A DNA stretch of 64,000 nt from Vicinamibacterales bacterium (GTDB lineage: Bacteria; Acidobacteriota; Vicinamibacteria; Vicinamibacterales; UBA2999), in assembly GCA_041394705.1 (NCBI GenBank), contig JAWKHS010000006.1, positions 248,001-312,000 on the forward strand. Reading direction: 5' to 3'. This document shows, one piece after another, positions 25,215 through 33,048 of the stretch (positions are counted from its first letter, which is position 1; every line of letters begins with the position of its first letter). Below the pieces are notes generated by a model. It was given only the letters and a program-made list of their open reading frames with translations, did not search any database and had not been told where the DNA came from. A program made the position numbers and the translations under genes.

Positions 25215-25990
25215 CGGGATCGGTCCTTTGTCCTGGAAGCGGGGGCCGGAGTGAGCATGCGGAGCGCCGTCTCCTGCACGTGCGCCACGATCTCGTGACG
25301 GTCGACGGCGGCGAACATCGGCAGGTGCGCGCGGCCGGGTTCGGCGGCGGCGCGCTCGCGGACGGCATTCATCATCAGCGGGCCCAGGATGGTCACGTAC
25401 GCCAGCACGGGGTTGACCGGGCGGAACGCCCGCGCCGTGACGCCGGCATCGAGGATGGCGACGAACGCCAGGAAGACGCCCCGCATCAGCGCCAGCGTGT
25501 CGGGGTCCAGGCGGGGGCCGCCGGCCGACATCTCGCGCATCATCAGCGGCGGAAACCACGGGCGGGATTCCCGGAGGTGGGCCAGCGCTTCGATGAAGCG
25601 GCCGATCTTGGCCGGCGCCGGATCGGCCGCCTCGGCGATGCTGCCGACGGCGGACCGCACGGCCCGGAGCATGTCGCGCACCACCTCGTGGTACAGCTCC
25701 AGCTTGCTGCCGAAGTGGTAGTAGAGCATCGCCTTGTTCACGCCGGCGGCGCGGGCGATGTCGTCGACGCCCACGCCGTCGTACCCGTCGCGGGAGAAGG
25801 CCGTCGCGGCGGCCGCGAACACGAGCTGGCGCGTGTCGCCGCCGGCGGCCGCGCGCGCGCCTGGCGCGGGACCTGGACGCCGGGGCCTCCGGCCCCCGGC
25901 TGGCGGGGCGGGCGCGACACCAGGCGTCGGCATCGCGGCGGCGCGGGCTCGGGCGGGACGGCGGCGGACGGAGGCAGCGGCTGGCGGCAT
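25211..25990 (-). CDS. TetR-family repressor of the efflux operon
   Basis: A 259-residue TetR protein (202-240 if a start inside the tail is used; ATGs at 25990 and 25933). The first 50 residues are Arg/Ala/Pro-rich and look non-globular. The helix-turn-helix is at about 53-100 (AATAFSRDGYDGVGVDDIAR, then AAGVNKAMLYYHFGSK). The C-terminal domain resembles CecR-type regulators, which in E. coli precede ybhGFSR. The gene heads the operon and has a compound palindrome right before its start, so it should repress itself and the exporter until an inducer binds. Confidence 0.9.
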   Translation of the reverse strand: MPPAAASVRRRPARARAAAMPTPGVAPAPPAGGRRPRRPGPAPGARAAAGGDTRQLVFAAAATAFSRDGYDGVGVDDIARAAGVNKAMLYYHFGSKLELYHEVVRDMLRAVRSAVGSIAEAADPAPAKIGRFIEALAHLRESRPWFPPLMMREMSAGGPRLDPDTLALMRGVFLAFVAILDAGVTARAFRPVNPVLAYVTILGPLMMNAVRERAAAEPGRAHLPMFAAVDRHEIVAHVQETALRMLTPAPASRTKDRSR

Positions 25991-25996
25991 TGAATT

Positions 25997-26029
25997 AACT
26001 AACCGGTTTGTTTAACCACATGGTTAGTT
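25997..26029 (-). promoter_or_regulatory. TetR operator (nested palindrome)
   Basis: Outer arms AACTAACC (25997-26004) and GGTTAGTT (26022-26029) enclose inner arms GGTT (26005-26008) and AACC (26014-26017). The left part also contains the perfect palindrome AACCGGTT. The element is AT-rich, unlike its surroundings, and abuts the start codon at 25990. On the minus strand TTAGTT, 6 nt before that start, could be the -10 box. Confidence 0.75.
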
Positions 26030-26149
26030 CCGGACGCCCCCGGTGTCAAGGGCCCGGCCGGCGGGTGGGCGGCGAGGGACGGCCCCCGGCCCGCGGGGAC
26101 GCGAGTCAGCCCGGATCGGCCCTCCCCTGGCGCGCGTCAGAATGGAAGG

Positions 26150-27034
26150 ATGCGCGTCGTCATCGCCGGCGGATCGGGATTCCTCGGGCAGGCCCTGGCC
26201 GACTCGCTCGGCCGCCACGGGCACGAGGTGCAGATCCTGACGCGCCGGCCGCGAGGGCCCGGCCACATCGCCTGGACCCCCGACGGCGACCCGGGCCCCT
26301 GGGCGGCGAGCCTCGAGGGCGCCGGCGCCGTGGTGAACCTGGCCGGCGAAGGCATCGCCGATCGCCGGTGGACGCCGGCGCGCAAGGCCGCGCTCGTGGA
26401 AAGCCGCATCCGGGCGACGACGAGCCTCGTGCGCGCCGTGCGGGAGCGGACGACGCCGCCGGCGGTCTTCGTGAGCGCCTCGGGCATCGGCTACTACGGG
26501 GCGACGGGCGACGAGCCGGTGGACGAGTCCGCGCCGCCAGGGTCCGACTTCCTCGCGCAACTCGCGGTCCAGTGGGAACACGCCGCCGCGCCGGCCGGGA
26601 CCGCCTGCCGCCTGGTGCTCCTCCGCACCGGCATGGTCCTGGGCCACGGCGGCGCCCTGCAGCAGATGCTCCTGCCCTTCAAGCTCGGCCTGGGCGGGCG
26701 CCTCGGGTCAGGCCGCCAGTGGATGCCCTGGATCCACGTGGACGACTGGGTGGCGCTCGTCGAGCGGCTCATCGCGGACGAGCGGGCGTCCGGTCCGTTC
26801 AACCTCGCGGCGCCGGCGCCCGTCCGGAACCGCGAGTTCACGCGCGCGCTGGGCCACGCGCTGTCGAGGCCCGCCTTCCTCCCCGTCCCGGCGTTCGCGC
26901 TGTCGCTGGCCTTCGGCGAGCTCGCGCAGGTGCTGCTCACGGGCCAGCGCGCGGTGCCGCACCGGGCGGAGCAGCTCGGCTTCACCTTCGCGTACTCGAG
27001 CATCGACGTCGCGCTCGCGGCGGCCGTTCGCTGA
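26150..27034 (+). CDS. TIGR01777-family NAD(P)-binding epimerase-like protein
   Basis: 294 residues of the YfcH/SDR39U1 type. It has a Rossmann GGSGFLGQALA (7-17), the family motifs VVNLAGEGIADRRWTPARKA (about 62-81) and SASGIGYYG (about 111-119), and the C-terminal DUF1731-like tail ending with AEQLGFTFAYSSIDVAL. The biochemical role is not settled; the family includes cell-division-linked and plastid proteins. The ATG is preceded by GGAAGG. Confidence 0.93.
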   Translation: MRVVIAGGSGFLGQALADSLGRHGHEVQILTRRPRGPGHIAWTPDGDPGPWAASLEGAGAVVNLAGEGIADRRWTPARKAALVESRIRATTSLVRAVRERTTPPAVFVSASGIGYYGATGDEPVDESAPPGSDFLAQLAVQWEHAAAPAGTACRLVLLRTGMVLGHGGALQQMLLPFKLGLGGRLGSGRQWMPWIHVDDWVALVERLIADERASGPFNLAAPAPVRNREFTRALGHALSRPAFLPVPAFALSLAFGELAQVLLTGQRAVPHRAEQLGFTFAYSSIDVALAAAVR

Positions 27035-27117
27035 ACGCGCGCACGGCGCGCCGACCGACGGAACGGCCCCTCCGCTCCCCCGTCTAATTCAGTGACGACT
27101 CGTACGAAGGAGACGCC

Positions 27118-27525
27118 ATGCATCAGACGGCCACGCTCGCTCAGCCCGATCGGTCGCTCGTGACCACGTGCCACGTGACCTACGCGCTGCACGCCCTCGG
27201 ACTCGCCATCGGCGCCTTCGGCGCGGCCACCGTCGTCGGCTCGTTCGTGTTCGGGTGGCCGTCGATCATCGCCGTCATCCTCAACTACGTGAAGCGCGGC
27301 GAGGCCGCCGGCACGTGGCTCGAGTCGCACTTCACGTGGCAGATCCGGACGTTCTGGTTCGCCCTGCTCTGGGCGGCCATCGTGCTGCTGGCCGGCGCGC
27401 CCCTCACCCTCGTGCTGATCGGCTTCGCCGTCTGGGCGGTGGGCCTGTTCCTGCTGGGCATCTGGGCCATCTACCGCATCGCCCGTGGCTGGATGGCCCT
27501 GTCGGACGGACGGCCGGTGGCCTGA
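27118..27525 (+). CDS. Small DUF4870-like membrane protein
   Basis: 135 residues with three hydrophobic helices (about 20-50, 78-95, 97-120). The segment AAGTWLESHFTWQIRTFWFA between them is characteristic of the DUF4870/YidH-like proteins found widely in Gram-negative bacteria. Function unknown. Strong AAGGAG ribosome site 7 nt before the ATG; monocistronic. Confidence 0.8.
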   Translation: MHQTATLAQPDRSLVTTCHVTYALHALGLAIGAFGAATVVGSFVFGWPSIIAVILNYVKRGEAAGTWLESHFTWQIRTFWFALLWAAIVLLAGAPLTLVLIGFAVWAVGLFLLGIWAIYRIARGWMALSDGRPVA

Positions 27526-27552
27526 GACCGTCTCCGGACGCGTGACGGGACA

Positions 27553-29175
27553 CTAGACGGAGGGCTCCCGGCCCACGTGCGCTCGAATCCGCTGGAACAG
27601 CTGGAGCGGGTCGAAGGGCTTCATCACGAAGTCGTTCATGCCGACCTCGAGCGCGCGCCCGCGATGCTCGACGAGCGCCGACGCCGTGAGCGCCAGGATG
27701 GGCAGCCGCTCCAGCGGGATGTCGAGCTCGATCCGGATCCGGCGGCTCGCCTCGAAGCCGTCCATCACCGGCATCTGGATGTCCATCAGCACCACGTCGA
27801 ACGCGCGGTCCTCCCGGAGTCGATCCACCGCCTCCAGGCCGTTGGTGGCCAGGACCACGGCCGCGCCCGCGCGCTCGAGGAGCCGGGTGGCGAGGGCGCG
27901 GTTGACGTCGTTGTCCTCCACCAGCAGCACGCGGAGGCCCTCGATGCCCGTGTCGGGCGCCTCGACCGGCACCGGCGGCGGATCGGCGACGGGCGCGCAG
28001 GGCAGGCGGACGACGAAGCGGCTGCCCTCGCCCGGGACGCTCGACGCCGAGACGGTCCCGCCCTGGCGGGAGACGAGCTCGCGGACGATCGAGAGGCCGA
28101 GGCCGCTGCCACCAAACCGCCGCGTGGTGTCCTCGCGCTCCTGCGTGAACGCATCGAAGATGTGGTCGATCTTGTCCGGCCCGATGCCGATGCCCGTGTC
28201 GCGCACCTCGATCTCGAGCCATGACGGCCCGCCCGACCGCTCGTGCGCCATGCGGGCCTCGATGGAGACTTCGCCCTTCTCGGTGAACTTGATCGCGTTG
28301 CCCACGAGGTTCAGCAGCACCTGCTTGAGCCGTGTCGGGTCGCCCAGCACGCGGACCGGCACGTCGAGCTCGGCGCTGCCGCGGATGCGAAGCCCCTTGG
28401 CCGAGCCCGGCACCTTCACGGCGCCGATCACGCCCGTCATCACGTCCCGGACGTCGAAGGGAATCTGCTCGAAGCTGATCGCGCCGGCGCCGATCTTGGT
28501 GAAGTCGAGGACGTCGTTGATGAGGCTGAGCAGGGTCTCGGCCGCCGCGCGGATCGTGGACACGTACTCCCGCTGCTCGGCGTCGAGTGCCGTGCCGTCG
28601 AGGAGGAACGCGGTGCCGACGACGGCGTTCAGCGGCGTCCGGAGCTCGTGGCTCATGTTGGCGAGGAACCGCTCCTTTGCCTGGCCGAGCCGCTCGGCCT
28701 GCTGCTTGGCGTCGCGCAGTTCGGCCTCGACGCGCTTCAGGTCCGTGATGTCGATGCCGTAGCCGAGCACGTGCTGCACGCGCCCCTCGTTGTCGAACGC
28801 CGGGGCGACGAAGCGCTTGAAGAAGCGGGCCTCGCCGTCCTTCGTCGTGAATCCCTCTTCGAACTCCACCGTCTCGCCGGTGTCGAACACGCGGCGGACG
28901 GTCTCGCGGCGCTGGGCGACCACCTCGGGCGGCAGGTTGCGCAGGCGTCCGTACTCGACGTCGCTCTTGCCGATCACCCAGTTGCGCACGTCCGCGGTCC
29001 GGAAGGCACTGGGCGTCGCGTACTCGTAGCGGAGATCCGGGTCGAAGACCGCGAGCTGGACCGGGAGTGAATCCAGCACCTGCCGGTAGAACTCGTGAAT
29101 CCGCCGCGCCTCGCCGCCGTCCTGAGGCAGGGGCACCGAATCCGAGAGCGCGGGGAATCGAGGATCGTCCGTCAT
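27553..29175 (-). CDS. Hybrid histidine kinase (PAS-HisKA-HATPase-REC)
   Basis: 540 residues, soluble. One PAS/PAC module (about 28-150), HisKA with His176 (ANMSHELRTPLNAVVGTAFL), HATPase_c with LVGNAIKF, DTGIGIG and GSGLGLSIVREL, and a C-terminal receiver (from about 415) with acidic pocket VEDND and phosphoacceptor Asp465 in LMDIQMP. No output domain, so it probably passes phosphate to an Hpt protein elsewhere. The start at 29175 has AAGGA upstream. The frame stays open another 47 codons through the adjacent MITE-like element, so a longer form is possible. Confidence 0.92.
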   Translation of the reverse strand: MTDDPRFPALSDSVPLPQDGGEARRIHEFYRQVLDSLPVQLAVFDPDLRYEYATPSAFRTADVRNWVIGKSDVEYGRLRNLPPEVVAQRRETVRRVFDTGETVEFEEGFTTKDGEARFFKRFVAPAFDNEGRVQHVLGYGIDITDLKRVEAELRDAKQQAERLGQAKERFLANMSHELRTPLNAVVGTAFLLDGTALDAEQREYVSTIRAAAETLLSLINDVLDFTKIGAGAISFEQIPFDVRDVMTGVIGAVKVPGSAKGLRIRGSAELDVPVRVLGDPTRLKQVLLNLVGNAIKFTEKGEVSIEARMAHERSGGPSWLEIEVRDTGIGIGPDKIDHIFDAFTQEREDTTRRFGGSGLGLSIVRELVSRQGGTVSASSVPGEGSRFVVRLPCAPVADPPPVPVEAPDTGIEGLRVLLVEDNDVNRALATRLLERAGAAVVLATNGLEAVDRLREDRAFDVVLMDIQMPVMDGFEASRRIRIELDIPLERLPILALTASALVEHRGRALEVGMNDFVMKPFDPLQLFQRIRAHVGREPSV

Positions 29176-29183
29176 CGGGTCCT

Positions 29184-29347
29184 TAGTGGCCTGTCCAGGC
29201 TGAATCAGTACCACCTGCCGGGCGGGGCATCCCGCCTCGCGGCGTTGCTCGTCGCTCAAATATCGGCAATATTCTCGCTCCTCGCGCCTAGCGATCCGGG
29301 CGCCGCGCTCCGGCATCTGGTACTACTTCAGCCTGGACAGGCCACTA
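29184..29347. mobile_element. 164-bp MITE-like element with long terminal inverted repeats
   Basis: The outer 38 bp (29184-29221 and 29310-29347) are inverted copies with 34 matches; the first 21 bp of each arm are identical. Both ends finish in TA, as expected for IS630/Tc1-type insertion at TA. The interior has a small palindrome (AATAT..ATATT near 29260) and no transposase. Such non-autonomous elements spread with a transposase supplied elsewhere. It stands 9 bp upstream of the hybrid kinase start and may affect its expression. Confidence 0.75.
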
Positions 29348-29573
29348 GGGTACGCAAGTTCCGGACCTCGTGGGCGCCGTCGCGCCTGTCGGGCCGGGAC
29401 GCGCCGCGACGAGCAGCCACGGGCGGTGGTGGCCGCCGGGTGAACGGGCGCGCTGTCCGAAAGCCGGTCATCCCGTGTTCCGTCCCTGGACCGCCCGCGG
29501 CCCGGGCACGCCTGTCCGTCGGGCGCGCGGGCGCGGCCCGGCTCGGCGCCGCCGATGGCTAACATAGCGGCGC
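29348..29573. other. Non-coding gap between the MITE and the HupE gene
   Basis: 226 bp with no frame resembling a protein and no obvious RNA. Only the -10-like TAACAT just before the HupE start stands out. Confidence 0.5.
29560..29565 (+). promoter_or_regulatory. -10 box (TAACAT) of the HupE gene
   Basis: TAACAT ends 8 nt before the GTG at 29574; no Shine-Dalgarno, so a leaderless message is likely. Confidence 0.45.
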
Positions 29574-30119
29574 GTGCTCCTCCTGTACTTCCGGCTCGGC
29601 TTCGAGCACATCGTCCCGCTCGGCGCCGATCACGTCCTGTTCGTGGTGGGCCTGTTCCTGGCGTCGACGACCTGGGCGGCGCTCCTCTGGCAGGTCAGCG
29701 CGTTCACGGTCGCGCACGCCATCACGCTGGCCCTGGCCACGACCGGCGTGCTGCACGTGGCGCCGTCGGTCGTCGAGCCGCTGATCGCGGTCTCCATCGC
29801 CGCCATCGCCGTGGAGAACCTGGTCGAACGCGGCTTCCACTGGCGGCGGCCGGTCATCGTGTTCGGCTTCGGGCTGCTGCACGGCCTCGGGTTCGGCGGG
29901 GCGCTCCAGGATCTGGGGCTCCCGGCGGAGGACGTGCTCGTCGCCCTCCTCGGGTTCAATCTCGGGGTGGAGGCCGGCCAGGTGGTGGTCCTGGCGGGCC
30001 TCGCGCTCGTCGTCGGCTGGTGTCAGGGGGCCCCCTGGTACCGGCGCCGCGTGGCCGTGCCGGCATCGGCGATCATCGCCGTGGTCGGCCTCTACTGGGC
30101 CATCCAGCGCCTGGCGTGA
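29574..30119 (+). CDS. HupE/UreJ-family membrane protein
   Basis: 181 residues from a GTG, almost entirely hydrophobic with six or seven helices. The signatures GLEHIxxGxDH-like (RLGFEHIVPLGADHVLFVVG at 7-26), FTVAHAITLALA (44-55) and FGFGLLHGLGFGGAL (about 97-111) match the HupE/UreJ_2 group, whose better-known relatives are nickel/cobalt permeases. Metal transport is therefore possible but unproven. Convergent with the DUF6702/M1 peptidase unit, with which this family often travels. Confidence 0.87.
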   Translation: MLLLYFRLGFEHIVPLGADHVLFVVGLFLASTTWAALLWQVSAFTVAHAITLALATTGVLHVAPSVVEPLIAVSIAAIAVENLVERGFHWRRPVIVFGFGLLHGLGFGGALQDLGLPAEDVLVALLGFNLGVEAGQVVVLAGLALVVGWCQGAPWYRRRVAVPASAIIAVVGLYWAIQRLA

Positions 30120-30126
30120 GAGGACG

Positions 30127-30618
30127 TCACGGAAACGGCTTGAAGCCGTCACCCTCGCGGAAATCGAGGGCGCGGCGCCCGCGCGCGTCGTTCAGGTGCA
30201 GCATGTTCACCTGCTCGGGGAAGAGCTCGGTGAACAGGGCGTCACGCGCGCGGAGCCCCGCGGTGGAGGCGACGTCCCGGCCCTCGACGTACACCCACGT
30301 GACATCCACCTTGTTCTCGAGTCCCACCCAGGCCAGGGGCACGGGCGTGCCGTCGGCCCGCGTGAGCACCAGCGTGCGCCGCACGTAGGCGAACACGGCC
30401 TCGTCGAACCCGGGCTGCCCGTGCTTGAGCGCCGTGCCCTGGCGCGCGATCGCGGCCTCCAGGTCGTCCGCGAAGAGGCGCAGCGTGCACTCGAGCGTCC
30501 GCTCGGCGGCGTTGTGATCCACCACCGTGAGGCTCATGTAGAACTTGTGCGCCGAGAGCACGGCGGGCGCCGCGACGAGCACCGCGGTCAACACCGCCGC
30601 GACCGGGCCGCGCGGCAT
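30127..30618 (-). CDS. Secreted DUF6702 protein
   Basis: 163 residues from the ATG at 30618, with a signal peptide (to about residue 23, VLSAH). The mature part starts HKFYMSLTVVDHN and contains ECTLRLFADDLEAAI, the DUF6702 signature; it is predicted to be a beta-sandwich in the periplasm. Role unknown. It follows the M1 peptidase gene by 13 bp on the same strand, an association also seen in Bacteroidota as far as I recall. Confidence 0.8.
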   Translation of the reverse strand: MPRGPVAAVLTAVLVAAPAVLSAHKFYMSLTVVDHNAAERTLECTLRLFADDLEAAIARQGTALKHGQPGFDEAVFAYVRRTLVLTRADGTPVPLAWVGLENKVDVTWVYVEGRDVASTAGLRARDALFTELFPEQVNMLHLNDARGRRALDFREGDGFKPFP

Positions 30619-30631
30619 CGGTCCGGCCCTC

Positions 30632-32965
30632 CTACCGCCCACCCTGCGGCCGCGGCGTGTCGGTCGTCGACTTCTTCTCGAGCTGCTGCATCGGGTTCGG
30701 CGCGGCCTGCTGTTGCTGCTTGAAGAGCTGGAAGCGCGTCATCACGGGGCGGCGCGGGAAGAAGTTGTTGGCCAGGTCGGCATCCGCGGTCTCGAGCTTC
30801 GGATCGAGCGTGACTTGCGCGATCTCCTTGTCGGTCACGACGAGCTTCGACACCTGCCTGTAGTTGCGCCGCCAGATCTCGGCCGGGATCCGGACGTCCT
30901 CCGACGTGCCGTCCACGTAGTCGAGCTTGAGGATGATGGGCATCACCAGACCGCCGACGTTCGTGAAGTCCATCACGTAGAAGTTCTTGTTCGACGCCAG
31001 GAGCGCCTTCTCCTTGTCCGTCAGGCCCGACAGGAACTTCTGGTACGCCTCGCGGTCCGCGACCGTGACCGCCAGCGGGTCGTAGCGATTGTAGAAGTCG
31101 GCCAGCGCTGGGTTCGACTCCACCACCTTCGGCGTGGCCTCGTAGCGTTCGGCAGACACCGTCTTGGGCAGGTCGGCCTGCTGCTTGCGCTGGAGCGCCT
31201 TCTCGATCTCGGGGTTGCCCGTGTCCAGCGTGAAGTGCCGGACGTCGTCGAGCGAGATGTCGGTGTGGTCCGTGGAGTAGAACCAGCCGCGCCAGAACCA
31301 GTCGAGGTCCACGGCCGATGCGTCCTCCATGGTGCGGAAGAAGTCGGCGGGCATCGGCCGCTTGAACCGCCACCGGCGCGCGTACTCCTTGAAGGCGAAG
31401 TCGAAGAGCTCGCGGCCCATCACGGTCTCCCGCAGGATGTTCAGCGCCGTGGCGGGCTTCAGGTACGCGTTGTTGCCCAGCTGCTTGACCGACTCGGAGT
31501 TGGTCATGATGGGCTCCTGGTTCGGGTCGAGCATGTAGTCCACGACGTTCTTGGGCTCGCCGCGGCGCGAGGGGTAGCTGTCCTCCCACTCCTGCTCGGC
31601 CAGGAACTGCAGGAACGAGTTGATGCCCTCGTCCATCCACGTCCACTGCCGCTCGTCCGAGTTCACGATCATCGGGAAGAAGTTGTGGCCCACCTCGTGG
31701 ATCACGACGGAGATGAGGCCGTACTTCGTCCGCGCCGGATAGGTGCCGTCCGCCTCGGGACGCGGGCCGTTGAAGCAGATCATGGGGTATTCCATGCCGC
31801 CGATCGGGCCGTTCACCGAGATGGCCACGGGATACGGGTAGGTGAACGAGTAGCGCGAGTACGTGTTCAGCGTGTGGATGATCGCGGCCGTCGAGTACTG
31901 CTCCCAGAGGGGGTTGCCCTCCTTGGGGTAATACGACATGGCCATGACCGGGTTGTTCTCCACGTCGTGCCCCTGCGCGTCCCAGATGAACTTCCGTGAC
32001 GACGCGAACCCGAAGTCGCGGACGTTCTCCGCGTGGAACACCCAGGTCTTCTTGCCCGTCGGTTTTCCCGCCTCCGCCCGGAGGGCTTCGGCGGGGGTCA
32101 CGACGAGCACGGGCTTCGACGCCGTCTTCGCCTGCTCGAGGCGCTGGAGCTGGGCGGCTGTCAGCACGTCCTTCGGGTTCTGCAGCACCCCGGTAGCGCC
32201 CACCACGTGGTCGTTCGGGGTCGTGATGCGCACCTTGTAGTTGCCGAACTCGAGCGTGAATTCCCCGCTGCCCAGGAACTGCTTGTGCTGCCACCCGCTG
32301 ACGTCGTTGTAGGCGGCCATCCGCGGGAACCACTGGGCGATCTCGTAGATGTAGTTGCCGTCCTTCGGGAAGAACTCGTAGCCCGAACGCCCGCCCATGC
32401 GCCGCGCGTCGTTGATGTTGTAGCTCCACTGCACGCCGAAGACCACGCTCTTGCCGGACGCGAGCGGCGCGGGCAGATCCACGCGCATCATGGTCTTCAC
32501 GATGGTGTGCGGCAGCGGCTTGCCGGTGGCGTCGGTCACGGCCGCGATCTGGTAGCCACCCTCGAAGTCGCGGTTCACCAGCGTGTCGAGTACCTGGAAC
32601 GTGGGCTTCTCGAACGAGGGCGCGGGCTGCGTGAGCGCCGTGTCGGAATCCTTGCGGAACAGGTTCTGGTCGAGCTGCAGCCAGAGGTAGGTGAGCGTGT
32701 CCGGCGACTGGTTGAAGTACGTCACCGTCTCCTTCCCGACGATGCGCTGCGTCACGTCGTCGAGCTCGACGTCGATGTCGTAGTCGGCCCGCTGCTGCCA
32801 GTAGGCGCGGCCGGGCGCGCCGGACGCCGTCCGCTGTTCGTTCGGCGTCGGCAGCGTCTCCTCGAGCTGGCGGAACTTGTCGGTGGGATCGCTCTTCGTC
32901 TGGGCGTGGGCGGCCGAGGCCGCCAGCAGCAGGAGAGCCGGCGCGAGGAATCGTCGGGCGGTCAT
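30632..32965 (-). CDS. Secreted M1-family zinc metallopeptidase
   Basis: 777 residues with a signal peptide (1-20, AHAQ). The gluzincin motif is complete: HEVGH at 423-427 and the third ligand Glu446 in WTWMDEGI, 18 residues on. GGMEYPM (about 390) stands in place of the GxMEN substrate-binding motif. The N-terminal beta domain covers about 60-260. M1 enzymes are aminopeptidases acting on peptides, here in the periplasm or outside. The start is fixed by the signal peptide and a TACCAT box 6 nt upstream. Confidence 0.93.
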   Translation of the reverse strand: MTARRFLAPALLLLAASAAHAQTKSDPTDKFRQLEETLPTPNEQRTASGAPGRAYWQQRADYDIDVELDDVTQRIVGKETVTYFNQSPDTLTYLWLQLDQNLFRKDSDTALTQPAPSFEKPTFQVLDTLVNRDFEGGYQIAAVTDATGKPLPHTIVKTMMRVDLPAPLASGKSVVFGVQWSYNINDARRMGGRSGYEFFPKDGNYIYEIAQWFPRMAAYNDVSGWQHKQFLGSGEFTLEFGNYKVRITTPNDHVVGATGVLQNPKDVLTAAQLQRLEQAKTASKPVLVVTPAEALRAEAGKPTGKKTWVFHAENVRDFGFASSRKFIWDAQGHDVENNPVMAMSYYPKEGNPLWEQYSTAAIIHTLNTYSRYSFTYPYPVAISVNGPIGGMEYPMICFNGPRPEADGTYPARTKYGLISVVIHEVGHNFFPMIVNSDERQWTWMDEGINSFLQFLAEQEWEDSYPSRRGEPKNVVDYMLDPNQEPIMTNSESVKQLGNNAYLKPATALNILRETVMGRELFDFAFKEYARRWRFKRPMPADFFRTMEDASAVDLDWFWRGWFYSTDHTDISLDDVRHFTLDTGNPEIEKALQRKQQADLPKTVSAERYEATPKVVESNPALADFYNRYDPLAVTVADREAYQKFLSGLTDKEKALLASNKNFYVMDFTNVGGLVMPIILKLDYVDGTSEDVRIPAEIWRRNYRQVSKLVVTDKEIAQVTLDPKLETADADLANNFFPRRPVMTRFQLFKQQQQAAPNPMQQLEKKSTTDTPRPQGGR

Positions 32966-32971
32966 CCGGGT

Positions 32972-32977
32972 ATGGTA
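32972..32977 (-). promoter_or_regulatory. -10 box (TACCAT) of the M1 peptidase, leaderless arrangement
   Basis: Exactly 6 nt separate TACCAT from the ATG at 32965, placing the expected transcription start on the start codon. Confidence 0.55.
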
Positions 32978-33033
32978 AACCCAGGGCCGCGCTGGCAGTG
33001 CCCCCCGCGCGCCGACGGGCGACGGGACCACGC

Positions 33034-33039
33034 TAGACT
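33034..33039 (+). promoter_or_regulatory. -10 box (TAGACT) of the alpha/beta hydrolase gene
   Basis: TAGACT ends 9 nt before the ATG at 33049, with no ribosome site between. Divergent from the M1 peptidase promoter about 55 bp away. Confidence 0.45.
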
Positions 33040-33048
33040 GGCCGCGAC

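Noticed and set aside
29175..29316. A longer N-terminus of the hybrid kinase reading through the MITE-like element.
   Set aside because: The added residues match no kinase, and the ATG at 29175 has AAGGA. The possibility is kept as a note, not as the call.
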